Shown here piece after piece: positions 48,567-62,810 of a DNA stretch of 64,000 nt (within the stretch, counting starts at the first letter, position 1; the number at the start of each line of letters is the position of its first letter). The stretch spans positions 434,001 to 498,000 of the forward strand of contig JADNRZ010000001.1 in the NCBI GenBank assembly GCA_015501605.1, in the 5' to 3' direction. Source of the stretch: Panaeolus papilionaceus (taxonomy: Eukaryota > Basidiomycota > Agaricomycetes > Agaricales). The notes under the pieces were generated by a model. The model saw only the letters and a list, made by a program, of their open reading frames with translations. It made no database searches and had not been told where the DNA came from. The translations under genes and the position numbers were made by a program.

Positions 48567-51342
48567 ATGTCATATTCACCACCCCGTCGTTTTACGGACA
48601 TACCGGTCAAACTGCCTGCAGATCCTGAAGCGAGACATGCACAGGAGGAGCTCATTAATGCATATGAAGCTGAAGAGGAAAGGATAATCAATGTCCTGTC
48701 AAGGAAGCTTGAAAAGGTGAGCAGAGTCTGCCATTTTCACTTTCCCCAGACGTTACCCGCCAACTGTCCTGTCGTCATCATTCATCACGACAAGGGTTTC
48801 TGTCACCCCACGTCCGCGTTATAATTTCATTTTGCGTCATACGATTTTGATTTTTGAACTTTCACTGACGTTCTCTCACTTGTTTGGTTCAGCTGAGAGA
48901 AGACAAAATAGACTTGGAGAATGCTTTAGAGGCCGAGTCAGAGAGCCATGTTAACAAGCTTTCGCGACAGTTGGGGTCAATGAGGATGGAGCATGAGGAA
49001 TTGAAGGCGAAATATGAGGCACTGGTGGTTGAAAGGGGGCATGTGGCCGAGGGGGAGGAAGGGTCATCATCCAGTACAGGTCCATCATCCGGCAACGGCC
49101 TCGAGAGGAAACACCAGCGTCGTAAAGGCGGCTTCCTGAGTGGCGGTGACAAGAAGAAGAAACGCAGTGCGGGGAAGAGCAAAGACACAGCAAGCAGTAA
49201 CAGCACCAGCACGCCGAATGGGAAGTTGAATTCCAAGGGCAAGGAGAAGGCCAGGTCGTCAAGTCGGAGTCCTCCTCGTCCACAGGCGATGAGCAGGTCG
49301 TCGACGTTGACTGCGATCAGTACTATGATGGGTGGAGGGTTTAGTGAGCCTAGTGCGGACATGATGCTCACTGCCATGAAGCGAGAGAATGAGCAGTTAC
49401 GAAATCGCTTGGTGGACACTGAGAGGGAGTATATCCGACTCTCAAGGTTGAATGAAATTTACAGGGAAGAGCTTATATCCCACCGACGACGCGTATGTGA
49501 TTCTACCTTGCTTTCTCGTATTTCATGAAACGATCTGACATGGTACCAATTCTGACCAATCAGCTTGGTCTCTCTGTAGACAACCTCATAGGTATCTCTG
49601 CTGACCCTGTATCCCAACCAACGCACCACCGCAGCCAGTCCTCATCCAATCAAAACCCGTACCACTCCAACATGTCGTCGCCGTCCACCTCTATGTATCA
49701 CATCCCCACAATGAACGCGGCACGGCATTACGATACACAAGAACACCTCAGCATGAACGGACACACCAGGCCTTATCCCTCCAACACCAAACACCCATCC
49801 TCATCATCCAAGTCTCACTCCTCCAACGGCGTCCAAGGCGTCCCCATACCCCGCCCAGCAGGCGAAACGACGCGTCGCGTTCGTCCAAAGAATATAATCT
49901 CATCCGAAGGATCCACGCCCCTGTCGCGATCGCCTGCTTCAGACGATGTCGACTCTAACATAGACGACGAGGAAGATGAAGATGACGACGAGCACCTCTT
50001 CAGCCCTGGTGCATCTGGGTCAGCATCTGGTGCAGGCAGCATAAGCCCGTTCCCCCTCTTCTCCCCCGTCACCTCCAGCCACATGCATATGGCGCAGTAC
50101 GGGTACGCGAATCGCCATGCCGGGGGGTCCTCGTCAGGCGGGATGCGAAGCGCAAGCGGCGCGTCGGCGTCTGCGGGTGGGGAGTACTACAATTACGGGT
50201 CAGCGAATGGGGCTGGGTATAACCATTATACCCCCGGAGCGCAGCCTGCTAGTTACGCGAGCGTTGACACGAGCGCGACGAGTCCGCCGTCGAGTGGTGG
50301 TGGGCTCGGATTGGCAGGCCCGGGTGCAGCGGGAGGTGGTGGTGGGTTGGGCGGGTTCGCGGGGTTGATGGGTATGAGGGGTATTGGAGTGCCTAGTCTC
50401 GGTGCGATGGCTGCTAATGCGAGCGGGATGGGGAGAGGTAGAGGGGCGAATAATGCGCCTATGCAGAGAGGGTTGAGTTATCCTAGTGTGCCGCCGCCTT
50501 CGTTATCCTCAAGTCTGGGGAGCGTCAGCCCGAGTGTGCCGCTGTACATGCACTACCGCGACCGTGATCGAGATAGGGATGGCAGGGAGTGGGGAGAAGG
50601 GAGCCGCGAGCCGTCGTTGAGCCCCGTTGAACCGCTGAGTCGGAGGAATTCATTGGGTGGGCCGGGTGGAAGACGGGGAAGTGTGGGTGCGGGGGGTAGA
50701 GTTGCTGAGACGGGGTCTTTGAGGAGTAGTCGACGTGCGAGTTTTGATTATTCGCATGTGGGCTTTGGAGGGGCGGGTCCAGCCTCGGGTTCAGGTGCGA
50801 ACTCAGTGTTGGGGTTGAGTGGAATTCCGATTGCTGGGTCTATGCCTGGAGGAGCTGTCAACGTGGGCGTGAACATGGGGAGTGCTGCTGCAGGACCTGG
50901 TATGACGGTCCATCCCAGCGGTGCAAGGGTAGCAGAAACCGGGAGCCTCTTACGGAGCAGCGGCGCATCGGGGCGGAGTCGAGCAGGGAGTCTGACGTTG
51001 TCGGGTGGAGGGTACGTAGCGGGGTATGGGTACTTTTTGCCTGAGACTGTGGATGAGGGTGAGGGAGGGGAAGAATTTGTGGGTATGGGTGCCAGTGTTT
51101 CTGGTCGTGATCATGATGCAGTTGGGGGGAATGAGGATGGTGGGGCTGGTGGTGGTGAAAAGAGGGCTGAGAAGGCAGGCTCAGGATCGGTGATAGGTGT
51201 TTCTGGCTCTGGCCCTGCTTTGACTCTGGCCTCGACTTCTGCTGCAGCTTCGTTGTTACCCCCGTCGTCAGGTCAGGTTATGGAAGACGAAGTCGTAGGT
51301 GGTATAGAGCTCAGTCCGACTATTGCCAAGACTGAAATTTGA
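48567..51342 (+). CDS. CCDC6-like coiled-coil protein with disordered tail
   Basis: Three exons (48567-48716, 48893-49492, 49564-51342) sum to 2529 nt, an 842-residue protein. Residues about 20-110 form a coiled coil: EEERIINVLSRKLEKL then REDKIDLENALEAESESHVN and KLSRQLGSMRMEHEELK. This matches the pattern of animal CCDC6 (DUF2046), whose coiled coil has an equivalent EKIDLENTLEQEQEALVN block. A Ser/Lys-rich linker follows, then a second short coil near 220-250 (AMKRENEQLRNRLVDTERE). The remaining about 590 residues are Gly/Ser/Pro/Ala-rich, predicted disordered, with several SRRNSLGGP-, GSLRSSRRAS- and RSRAGSL-type sites that look like basophilic kinase targets. Human CCDC6 is a cytoskeleton- and DNA-damage-linked phosphoprotein; the fungal function is unknown. 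There is no membrane segment or signal peptide. Confidence 0.75.
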
Positions 51343-52532
51343 GTTGAACTGGATCTGGGTCTTGGTGTTCCTTTTCTTACCTTAACTAAGAATGCGAAGG
51401 GGAGGAGTAGAGTGGAATGGAATTCGGCATTAGCATTACTCCGCACTTACTACCTGCTTCCTTTTATTGAAAGATTCATCTCAAGCAAGCTTATTATAAC
51501 CTTTTTTCCCTCTAATGTTCGCTTTTCTCATATAGTTATGCTTCAAAGGATGTGCTTCGTTTTATTGAATAGCTACTTATAGTAAAATAAAATAAATACA
51601 GTATTACTTCATAATTTGTGATCCCCGCCCGTCCTTCTCCACCTTGGCAATGGCATGCCACACGAGCAATACCAGCGCGATAAATGGAATCAAAACCAGT
51701 GGCTGATATCATTAATATTTAATACAATGTCAAGTAGATACAACTACTGCACAAATCATTAACACATGTAATATTCATCTATAGGCAAGACCAAGGCCGA
51801 GCGTAAAAACCCTCAGAAGTAATGCGCCTTGAACGCAGAATATCTGATTTTCGAGTAGCACCTCGTCCTAACAATCAATTTCATCAAACTTCCCATATCC
51901 AGTAACAATTTCCTTTTTCGTCCTCCCCTCCCTGAGTCTCCCTCCTTACATTTTCCTCTTGAAGTTGCAAATCCCTCAACATCACCCAATTCATCAGCTT
52001 CTATACCATCATCTATCAGGTCATATACCAAACATATTAATCGTTGATCATGATCGATCACCAACAGTATTCAATACCACCTGTCAGTGTTGTCACTAGC
52101 CTCATACCAACACTTCAACTAACGCCTCGAAAAAGTGTAGAAAATGCCACTGTATTATATCTATATTTTACATCAGAGCAAGTGCCTAAACATGTACTGG
52201 TCGTCGTGTCGTGGGGTAGGGATACAGGGGGTAATGGTGATATAGCGATCGAGAGAGAAAAACGTAGAGTGAGAGCAGGAAAATAAGAAGATAAAATGGA
52301 ATGGGATATATGTAAGGGGAAAAAATAAAGGATAAGAGAGAGCAATTGCGAGATGAAAATAATGGAATAGATATAAATCCGTAGATCGTGGTGGTCGTGA
52401 AGGTGTAGGTAGCCGTGCGTGTAGGGGGAGGATGGTATGACGCGAAAAAAGTGCAATCAATGCCATGAATCATATATAGGAAGCGGATGTCAAATCCAAC
52501 AAGCTGCCAGTACTCAACCAACGCCCGCGCAT
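51343..52532. other. Convergent 3' region between CCDC6-like gene and GDH
   Basis: About 1.2 kb between two converging stop codons. It is AT-rich with several AATAAA-like sequences (for example near 51590) and should hold both 3' untranslated regions. No gene was seen. Confidence 0.5.
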
Positions 52533-54249
<1,717 letters not shown>

Positions 54250-56522
54250 TGTGAATGAAAAGTATTGAGTTGAGTGGTGGTGGTGGTGGTATCTGTTGAA
54301 GAGAAGAGGGTTGTTGGGAATAAAGAAATTGAAAAAAGGAGTGAGCTTTTGATGTATTTCCTTATCTCTAGTTTGTTGCAGTTTACGAGATAACGATGCA
54401 GGCACTCGGCATCTTATCGGTCCACTTGTTCACTTATTCTCCGATCGGCCGTTACGATCCAGGGCATGGGATGACGATCTTCACAGAATACTCGTTACTC
54501 CGTTAATCACACAATCTTCTTCTCTTCAATCTTTACATACGTGTCACTAGAAATAAAGAAAAAATGATAAATAATTCATTGTAAATATGTTAAAGAGCAG
54601 CCTGCTCGCAATTTAAATAAAAATTCATTGTATTAATTTCTTCCATTCCGCCGCTATTCCGTCACCCGAATTCATCCGCGCACTCCGCTTTACCCAAACA
54701 ACACCCACACGACAGCTTTCAATCTGCATCAGAAATGCAGGACAGCGTCACCGACTCTTCGCTCTTGGGCCCGAAGTTGCTTATCTCTTCAATTCAATTC
54801 ATTCATCACAGACCGAACCCCACCCGACCAATAGCAGTCTTCCAATCTGTGCCACAACCCATTTTGTTTTAAGCCACCTCAACACCTCCATCAAGAGGGC
54901 TAAACTCACTTCTTATCTATGCGACACTGGTCACCTGAGCTACCCTCCACACCCTGACTCGTCTGCGGCGTAACACATTCTATCTTCTGCTGAGTTGAAT
55001 CCGTCGGTTCACCTTTATTGCACACACAATTGGCCACACGTAACTCATGCGATGAGTCCACCGAGGTTCACGCTCTCGATTTTGTATCTTCTTTGAAGAT
55101 TGAAAAGGAAAGAAATGCAAAGAGAAGAAATGACAAGGGAAACTTGCATGCCAACACACCGGTCCGGGTGGGGAGGGAGAAGCCTTTATTGGCGCCTTGG
55201 GCAGCCTTGGGGTAACCCTTGGTATTCTTCAAAGTTTCATGAGAATTTGCGCACGCATAAACGATGAGAAGGTGAATTGAATGGAGCGCAACGATCTCCG
55301 AATTGAATTGTAATACAAAATGGGATCATCATATCCAAATCAATTGAATAGAGTCCAATACAATTCACCCGTCATCACATCTCATGTCCACTGTCTCCTT
55401 CTGAATCTCACTCCTCCCTTCTGAGCTTGATAGCTTCTACTTCAATTCAATCCAACTACACATAGGAGGAGCCTCGCATCGGAGCGGCCCGTAGACATAT
55501 GAACCTCCTAAGCTCTTACCCACTCCTACTTCCTTAGACTTTTTCGCGCACTCTACATGTCGTTCCTGTGAACGCTCTCCCGCTCTCCCATCCCATCTGT
55601 CCCATCAAATTATCATCACACCCCATTTCACCTAACCCTACGCAACATTTAACGTTTAACCACCTACCGTCCATGTGGTGCCTTCACAGTTTCCAATACT
55701 TCATTTTTAATTTAATTATATGAAATTTAATCTCCATCAGTCGCCCACATGGAACGCGCTGTTACGATTCTACGATGCTATGTGCGCTTGAAGCAACCGC
55801 AGAAACGGCTCACGCTTACATTTAATGGATCCCGTCATCCGATTTCCCTACACGAGGGCGATTCGGGTATCCCATGCACCTCCACACCCATACTACGGCT
55901 CTCGAGTCGAGAATTGATCATGAGAGGTGCTCTCGAAGATGTTGCATGCACTTACGACATGGAGGGCTAAAGTTCACGCAAGCTCGGGAATTCGAAGGGA
56001 TGGAATTGGTTCTCACTACCAGGACAGCGGAAAACTTGACATCCCTCGGATGGGATGGGATGTTGCGACGTGGCTTGGGGACTCGGGTAGCCGCTCACGG
56101 TTCATTCTCTTACTTACTCAAGTGATAGGTTAAGTTAAGCGTCGATGGCGTTGAGTTAAGCGGTTCGTTAGCGTGCATTTGGGGTACTGGAATTATACAT
56201 ATTCTCGCCTCTCAAACTGGGGTTTTAGGTTTATGTGAACATTTATCTTTATGCGCTCGCAGCAGCGGTAGTGGTAGTAGTAGTTAGTAGTCGGCTTCGA
56301 CGCCCCCACTGGGATTTCATCCATTTCCTGCATGTCCTTAATTCGACCCTCGATGTAGAAGCGTACGTTACTGATTTAAATATCCAGTCCTACGTTTCTA
56401 TGCGAAGACACAACAGAGCACTCTCCCCAGAGTCAGAGTAAGAGCACACTATTTTTAGAATCCTCGATAAAGCTGTCAAGGTCAAGGTCCCATACAATCG
56501 GAAATACCGACCCATCACGTTC

Positions 56523-56550
56523 TTCATTCATTCATTCATTCATTCATTCA
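56523..56550. repeat. (TTCA)7 microsatellite
   Basis: Seven uninterrupted TTCA units about 60-80 nt before the GATAAG-bearing tandem repeat array. Confidence 0.85.
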
Positions 56551-56609
56551 TGTAATACAATTGTTATTATATTCAGGTTCAGGTTCGCGGGGTTTAAAAG
56601 AAATGATAG

Positions 56610-57000
56610 ACGCCTGTGAGCGCTCAAGATAAGGAGTGAATTTGAACTGAGAGATAAGAGGCTTCGGGATTGGCGTCAATTATAACATTTATACATACAT
56701 ATATAGACGCTCAAGCGTCAAGATAAGAAGTGAAAGGAGAGATAAGAAAGCCTCGGTTCGGGTTTGGCGTCGATCAACATACATGTCAGTTAATTAAATT
56801 ACCATCCATGAGACATCCTGACTGTAATGACAGACGCTCATGATAAGGAGTGAAAAAGATAAGAACCCTAAGGGAGGGAGAGAATCGAGATAAGGGGTGT
56901 ATACGTATGTGAAAGAGAGATAAGAACTTGAAGAAGTGCGGGGGAGACTGACAGGAGAGAAAGAGGGCTTCGGTTCGAGATTGTCATTACTTAACTTGTT
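56610..57000. repeat. Imperfect tandem repeats carrying eight GATAAG sites
   Basis: Three to four degenerate units share the order AGACGCTCA, GATAAGGAGTGAA, GAGATAAGA, GGCTTCGG, TTGGCGTC and ACATACAT. Unit starts are near 56610, 56705, 56832 and 56910. GATAAG occurs at 56628, 56653, 56722, 56741, 56842, 56858, 56889 and 56919, eight times within 297 nt and always in the same orientation. A further copy is at 57414. GATAAG is the core site of fungal GATA factors (AreA/Nit2 nitrogen, SREA/Sfu1 iron, white-collar light regulators). Confidence 0.75.
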
Positions 57001-59074
57001 AACTTAATTTAATTATAGACTTACATACATACACCGTGACACTGACAGGGTGGAGACACAGGGCGGACGGGCGTTTAGATAACAAAGAGGCTATGTAAGA
57101 CCGTGAGGACTCATGTTTGCGCAATTGAAAATTTATCCGATTTAATTGAATTCCAATTGTATTGGATTTACTTAATTTAATTTAATTTGATAATAGACAT
57201 CTACCACCGAATCTCATCCGCGCGACGCGTCTAATTGCAATTCCAAGTGATTTAGATTAGATGATGCAAGTTTATCTGCGGAATGGATAATCTCACCGAT
57301 ATAGTCCCGCCCCACGCGGTGGTATGCAGAGGTATGATTACCCATTAATTTTATCCGCTGTGGAATGGAATGGAGGTTTAAAGCGGAGGGTGGGACGGGT
57401 GAAGGGGTGGAGAGATAAGATAAAATGGAGCGTCGAACTCGACTCCTCTATGCCAGGAGCCTGAGGATTTGATCATTGCAGCTGCAGCATGTGCAAACTA
57501 TGCGTAATTAGGGGAAACTGCGGAAACTAGAAACTTGATGTCGATAGCGTTCGATGTAACTAAACTTACTTTTGAAAGTTGAGTTTTGGGAGTTAGTTGG
57601 GAGTGACCTAGCTTAAGGGTTCGAAATTCGCTTAAGCGCCGCGGAACTAAGAAACAGAAAGAAGAAGGATCGAGCTTCAGCTTCAGTTACCATGCCATGC
57701 CACGCCACAGTAATGTGCGTTGTCAAAATTCAGAATCCATATTCTATTTTAACCGGAGGTTTTGTCTCTCCATTCTTTCCTTGCACGCTTCGCGTCGTCC
57801 TAACATCCTAGATGCACCACCATGTTTAGTTACCTACTTGCTCCAAACCTCAAAGTGGAGAGATACATCCCCTTTCCGGCATACACATCAAAGCAAAGGA
57901 GCATCGACTATCTTCGCCTGTATTATGATCATGATCAAGCCGCGGCCTCGTTCGGCCTCGTCTGAATCTCGACGTGCCATGTCATGCTATGCGACGGTTA
58001 GGGAGTCCCAAATTTTATTTTCGTGGTGGCATTGATGACTCCAACTTGGAACCTAGACTCTACAACGGGGCCATTTGACTCTGAAGTAAGTATACCAAGG
58101 TCACTGAGAGTAAGGTAGTTAAGAGAGTTAAGAAAGCATGGATCCGCGGCTGAGCCTTGCCTTATCTCGCCACGAGCGACGAGTCTAAGTACCCATTGTA
58201 CAATGTACTGTCAGATAAGCAGTGACAGGGACATTGACAGCTTCGAACTGAATTGAAATGAAATGACAGCGCTTAGCGCTGACGTTGACAATTGATTGCC
58301 AGTGGCATGGCGTTGGCATGGTTTAGCGACATGGGTTTAGCGGTTACCCCAACCCCATATTTTGAATGGGGCTCCGTGAGTATGTGTAGAACCCTGAGGC
58401 GTCTCGCGAGCCTGAGCGTACGCGTTAAGCGCTGCAGGGGAGTACTGCGCTGTAAATAGAACTTATTGACGAGCAGCTACTCGAGCCTTTCATTCAATTC
58501 AATTCAATTGTAACCCAGTTTTCTTTGACATCCGCTGGAGCTCGACCAGACAAAAACACGAACATTGACATGAATACGAACACTTGGAGTCGCGCCGCAC
58601 TGGCAGCCGATATCTACCCGGACCCAGTGGCATCGGTGGCCATGGGTTGTCATGCACCTCTGCACGCGCGACATCAAATGTAGCACAGCTGAGCACTCAG
58701 CACGATGCATTATTGGTGATCACGGTTGTGCACTGTGCAGGGTCTGCACTGCTCTGTCTATTCTGAGTTGTGACGAGACCTGATAGTATGCTCTCTCCTT
58801 ATCTTTATTCCAATTTCCGAGCCCGAAGTCAAACTCGATATGCCATACGGGTGAGGGTTCGTTTGGCCTCGACAGGCATGGTGGAGTCTGGACACATTCG
58901 TAGGTTCGGGCATGGCGGTGGATTGCATGCACGCATTATATTCCACTAACAGATCCAATTAATCATTTGTAGCACATCCCAACGCCAATCAATTAAGTCA
59001 ATTCATCGTGCCTTCATCCCTCTTCAAATTTCACCCCCTCCCCTCCCTCCCCACCCATCTACCTCGCCCACTCA

Positions 59075-60043
59075 CTACTCCTCCAACTCCGGCACCTCAT
59101 TCAACCACCTCACGCCCGCCTGCTTCGCCACCTCCACCGCCATCTCCCTCACCGCTCGCGCCTCGGCCAACCCCGACTGCCTTCGCGCATTGTCGAGGTG
59201 CCAGGCGATCTGTTGCGGGGTGTCGGTGGCGATGAGGGAGGCGGCGATGGCGTAGCTGGATTCGAGGGGTGGGAGGACGGGGGTTGAAATGGTGGGTGAG
59301 GGGAACGAGGAGGGCTCGGAGTAGACGAGGCCGTAGCCGATGGTTTTGGAGAAGTAGCCTGTGGATGAGGGTGGGTTTAATTATATGATTAGCTAAGTTA
59401 TAATGGTGTGGGTAGAGTGGGTAGAGTGGGTACGCACCCATGTCTGGGTATATGGCGTCTAGTGTGGCTTGTACGGTATCTGCTGTGACCCCGTACATTG
59501 TGCGAAAGAGGACTTCAGCGCGTTCTTCAACTTGTTTGAGGTTCTCGGTTTGATTTCTTCAGATTAAGTTATAAGAGATCAGTATAATAAAGGGATGAAA
59601 TACTGTACCTTAGTATTGATTTATCTTGTAATTCTTCAGGCATCACCGCATGCAACGCTCTAAGCGCGTTGATGACCTGCATCAGAGAATCAGCTCTCTT
59701 CTAGTCATATACCCACCAACCCAAGAATCACCTTCGAATACCCACACGTTAAACCGCTCTTAAACAATGCCTCCCTAATCCTTCTCGCCAGCAAAAACTC
59801 CTCTCCCCCTCCACCTGTACCCTCATCCGCCGGCACCGCTCGCACATCCTGCAACGCATGCTCCCAAACCCTCGGCACTGCCTCGGGTCGATTACTCGCG
59901 CTGTATGTGACAGCAGCGACGATGTACCATGGGTTGTTGAGGACGACTGATTTTCGCGTTGTGGGCGCTGATGAGGCACGTTGTGGCCATAGTGCTTTGA
60001 TAGTGTTGAGGAATGCGGGGGTGACGGTGAATGAGGTTGACAT
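59075..60043 (-). CDS. AhpD/carboxymuconolactone-decarboxylase-like protein
   Basis: Four exons (60043-59732, 59676-59609, 59556-59438, 59358-59075) sum to 783 nt, an intact 260-residue frame. The layout matches a fungal family with an AhpD-like all-helical fold: NNPWYIVAAVTYSASNRPEA, RRIREALFKSGLTCGYSKVI and NALRALHAVMPEEL, then EVLFRTMYGVTADTVQATLD and finally SYAIAASLIATDTPQQIAWH with AEARAVREMAVEVAKQAGV. Bacterial AhpD uses a CxxC pair for peroxidase activity; only a single Cys (TCGYSK) is visible near the equivalent site, so redox catalysis is uncertain. The biochemical role of the fungal members is not established. There is no signal peptide or membrane segment. It is transcribed divergently from RAD18, with 544 nt between the two start codons. 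Confidence 0.72.
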
Positions 60044-60587
60044 TGTCCTGATGTTGAATAATAATTATGAGGTTGAGAGAGGATGGAGACGTTGTGGTAC
60101 GATTTATAGACAGGGGAAGATGATGGAGGAGGAGGACAGGATGAGAACTGAGTTAAAAATAGCTCGTGTTGAATTGATGGTGGATTGATAACCCGGACCG
60201 GTCATGTCCGTTACCTGAGCTGACAAGAATGCTTATAGAATGGCTCCAATAGTTTTAGACTTGTAGACTGTCTTGACTTCATTTATAAATATCGAGGCTA
60301 CTGTCTGCATGCTAACACCTTTCATCTACTCGAGCTCATTTCTGACGGTTTACACTTAGGGGAACAGAAAAGGAGCAGCGCGTGACTTGAATGTGCCCAC
60401 GCGTCGTCATACCACGTGCAAACGTGACTGGACGCGTTCGTGTTCATTCTCGTTCAGTTGATTTTCTACCTCTCACCTCCAACGCCGTATCTTCTTGGGC
60501 CTAATTTGCTGCACAATACATCTATACAACTATCATATAACGAAACTGTATCTTGAGGACAAAATTACTACAGGAACAACACACAGC
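60044..60587. promoter_or_regulatory. Shared divergent promoter of CMD-like gene and RAD18, with MCB and E-box motifs
   Basis: The interval contains two ACGCGT motifs (60399-60404 and 60432-60437), the MluI cell-cycle box bound by MBF in yeasts, and one CACGTG E-box (60413-60418) between them. They lie 150-190 nt upstream of the RAD18 ATG and about 360-390 nt upstream of the other start, so they are better placed for RAD18. No TATA box was seen. Confidence 0.5.
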
Positions 60588-62810
60588 ATGGACACAAACC
60601 CATTTCTAACAGCGGATGTCCCAGACCCAACAGACTTCCCACCGCCCACTGAAGCACCAGGGTTCCGCACTTTAGATGGTGCACTACGGTGCCCTATATG
60701 TGGGGAGGTGTACGATGCGCCCGTGAGCATTTCATGTGGACATACGTTCTGTTCAACAGTGAGTGTTATTGATGACTCGTGGTTATGGAGATATTAATGA
60801 CAACGCGTCACGCCACGCTTGGCGTATTTCATATTTAATATTTTGAATAACCTCAACTCAACTTACTTGTTTCATTTTTTTCATTTCTAGTGCATACGCA
60901 GCGCATTGGGGATCAAACAAGAATGCCCGCAGTGTCGTAAAACAGCTAACGAGGTTCATATCAGAGTGAACCACACGATTGAGAATGTTATTAGCTCGTG
61001 GAAGGAGGCAAGGTACGTTTCAACCTATAACATATTGATTGTAATTCAACTAACTAATTCATTACTTGAATACTTTCATATTTCCTCATATCATCTCAGA
61101 CCCTTCGTGCTTAACCTCATCCAAAACGAGGCTAAACGGAAAGCAGAGGAGCAAGCCGAGACAGAGCGGAATGCATCACGGAAACGCAGACGAACAGTGA
61201 GAAGCACGAGTGTGGAGCTGGTCGAAGCTGGGCCGTCATATTCAAGTTCTGTCCGTCCAGCTTCGCCTGTTAAATCCAAATCTTCAACGAATAATAAACC
61301 CAAGTCGACGACGTGGGGAGGTAAAGATGTGCATGTTATTCCTAGCTCGGATGTGGAAGAGGATGAGGATTTGTCGAGTACGGCGAGGAGTGCGAGTATG
61401 GTCCCTGGTGGTACGTATTTATTCTACATTGTATTTCTTGGTTTACTAGCGAACCTACTTCTATTTTGCCCTTGTCTGACTATTCAATATGTACCCAGAA
61501 TCAACCATCGTCCAATGTCCACTATGTCAAGCATCCCTAAAATACCGACACCTAAATCAACATATGGATTCAGGATGCGTATCGTTCAAGAACAATGCCA
61601 CTACTTCTTCCAGGAATGGCACTGCGACTGCGAAGAAGGAAAAAGAGGCCTGGTCGAATATATTTGCCGGCGGGGGTGGGGGGACGGGAAAGGGGAAGAC
61701 GAAGTGAGTAAACTTTCAATTTGTTTGTGTTATTATTTTCCTTCCTTCTTTTCCTTTTTTTTTCTGGGATTTTTGGTGCTGGCTTGGTGGTGTGTGAGGT
61801 AGAAGCACGGCGCTGGTGAGACTGAACTGAAGAACTCGGAATTCGGACTGGGGTGGGTCTCATAAGAGGCTAAAGTACCAGAAGAGGCTTAATGAAGATA
61901 TTATCCTCTACCGGTACCTCTCCTTATCATCCTATCCTCGTCCTTCGCTCAAGTTCATCTTCAAAGTCCGTCTCCACCATCACCGACAGCCCTCGTGATC
62001 ACGCACCCCCGCCAGTGCCACTGACAGCCATCTTATCTTCACTTCATGTCTTATTGTATACTCATTAAGGCACCGTACTAATCCTCATCCTCCCCTTTCC
62101 TCCATTTATTTTTTTGCTTCCAGGAAAAAACCCTCCGAGCGCGATAAGCAAGACGAAGATGATCCCTTACCTATGGCGACATATGCCACGCTGAAAGATC
62201 GGCAACTCAAGGATATGTTGCTTGAGCAGGGGTTGCCGGTGGGTGGGGATAGGGGTGTTTGGGAGGAGAGACATAAGAGGTGGGTTATGATATACAACGC
62301 CAACCTAGACCGGTCAACTACGAACCGGAAAAAGAAAAGCGAGCTTTTGCGGGAACTCAAGAAATGGGAAGACGAACATGCGAGGAAGAAGAAAGTGGTG
62401 GTTGGGGATGTTGTGGCTTATCAGGTTTGTAGTCTAAATCCTTCATTTTATTTTTACTATTATTATACACTGTTTCCGCGATTCTTCGTTATTTTCACCA
62501 TTTTCGCAACTTTTTCCCAAAAACCGACTTTTAAACCATATACTGACTAATCTTACTTGCTCTGATTTTGGCATGCTTATAGAAAGAACACAAATCGGAA
62601 TTTTCAAGACTCGTCGAGGCAGCACGTCAGAGTAGACCCAAATCGAGCCCTCGACTGCAGGATTTAGGTCTTGCGTCGTCCAATGATCCTAGTCCCGTGT
62701 CGTCCAAGGACTTGCAACTGCTGACAATTCAGAGGACAGAGTCAGAGTGTATGATGCAGCCTCCATCGTCGAGTCAGCTGACTGAGATTGTTCAGTCGTC
62801 GCAGTTGTGA
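60588..62810 (+). CDS. RAD18 postreplication-repair E3 ubiquitin ligase
   Basis: RING-type E3 that, with RAD6, monoubiquitinates PCNA at stalled forks to trigger translesion synthesis. The start ATG gives MDTNPFLTADVPDP. The RING domain reads CPICGEVYDAPVSISCGHTF, then CSTCIRSALGI and CPQC, with all eight ligands present across the first intron (after 60758, phase 0). A basic NLS-like patch (SRKRRRT) follows. A UBZ4-type finger has VQCPLCQASLKYRHLNQHMD with a following Cys. A SAP domain (YATLKDRQLKDMLLEQGLP followed by RWVMIYNANLD) binds DNA, and a RAD6-binding-like helical region follows. An intron of about 420 nt near 61707-62124 is much longer than its neighbours and could hide a small exon. 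The C-terminal about 70 residues are Ser/Gln-rich. Domain order RING-UBZ-SAP is diagnostic. Confidence 0.92.

Larger units (their letters stand above)
54250..59074. other. 4.8-kb region upstream of GDH with GATA-rich repeats
   Basis: A long non-coding stretch containing the GDH promoter, the GATAAG tandem array at 56610-57000, a TTCA microsatellite and the 3' flank of the minus-strand CMD-like gene. Small frames at 55749-56441 and 57697-58035 have no recognisable features and are not called. Confidence 0.45.
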
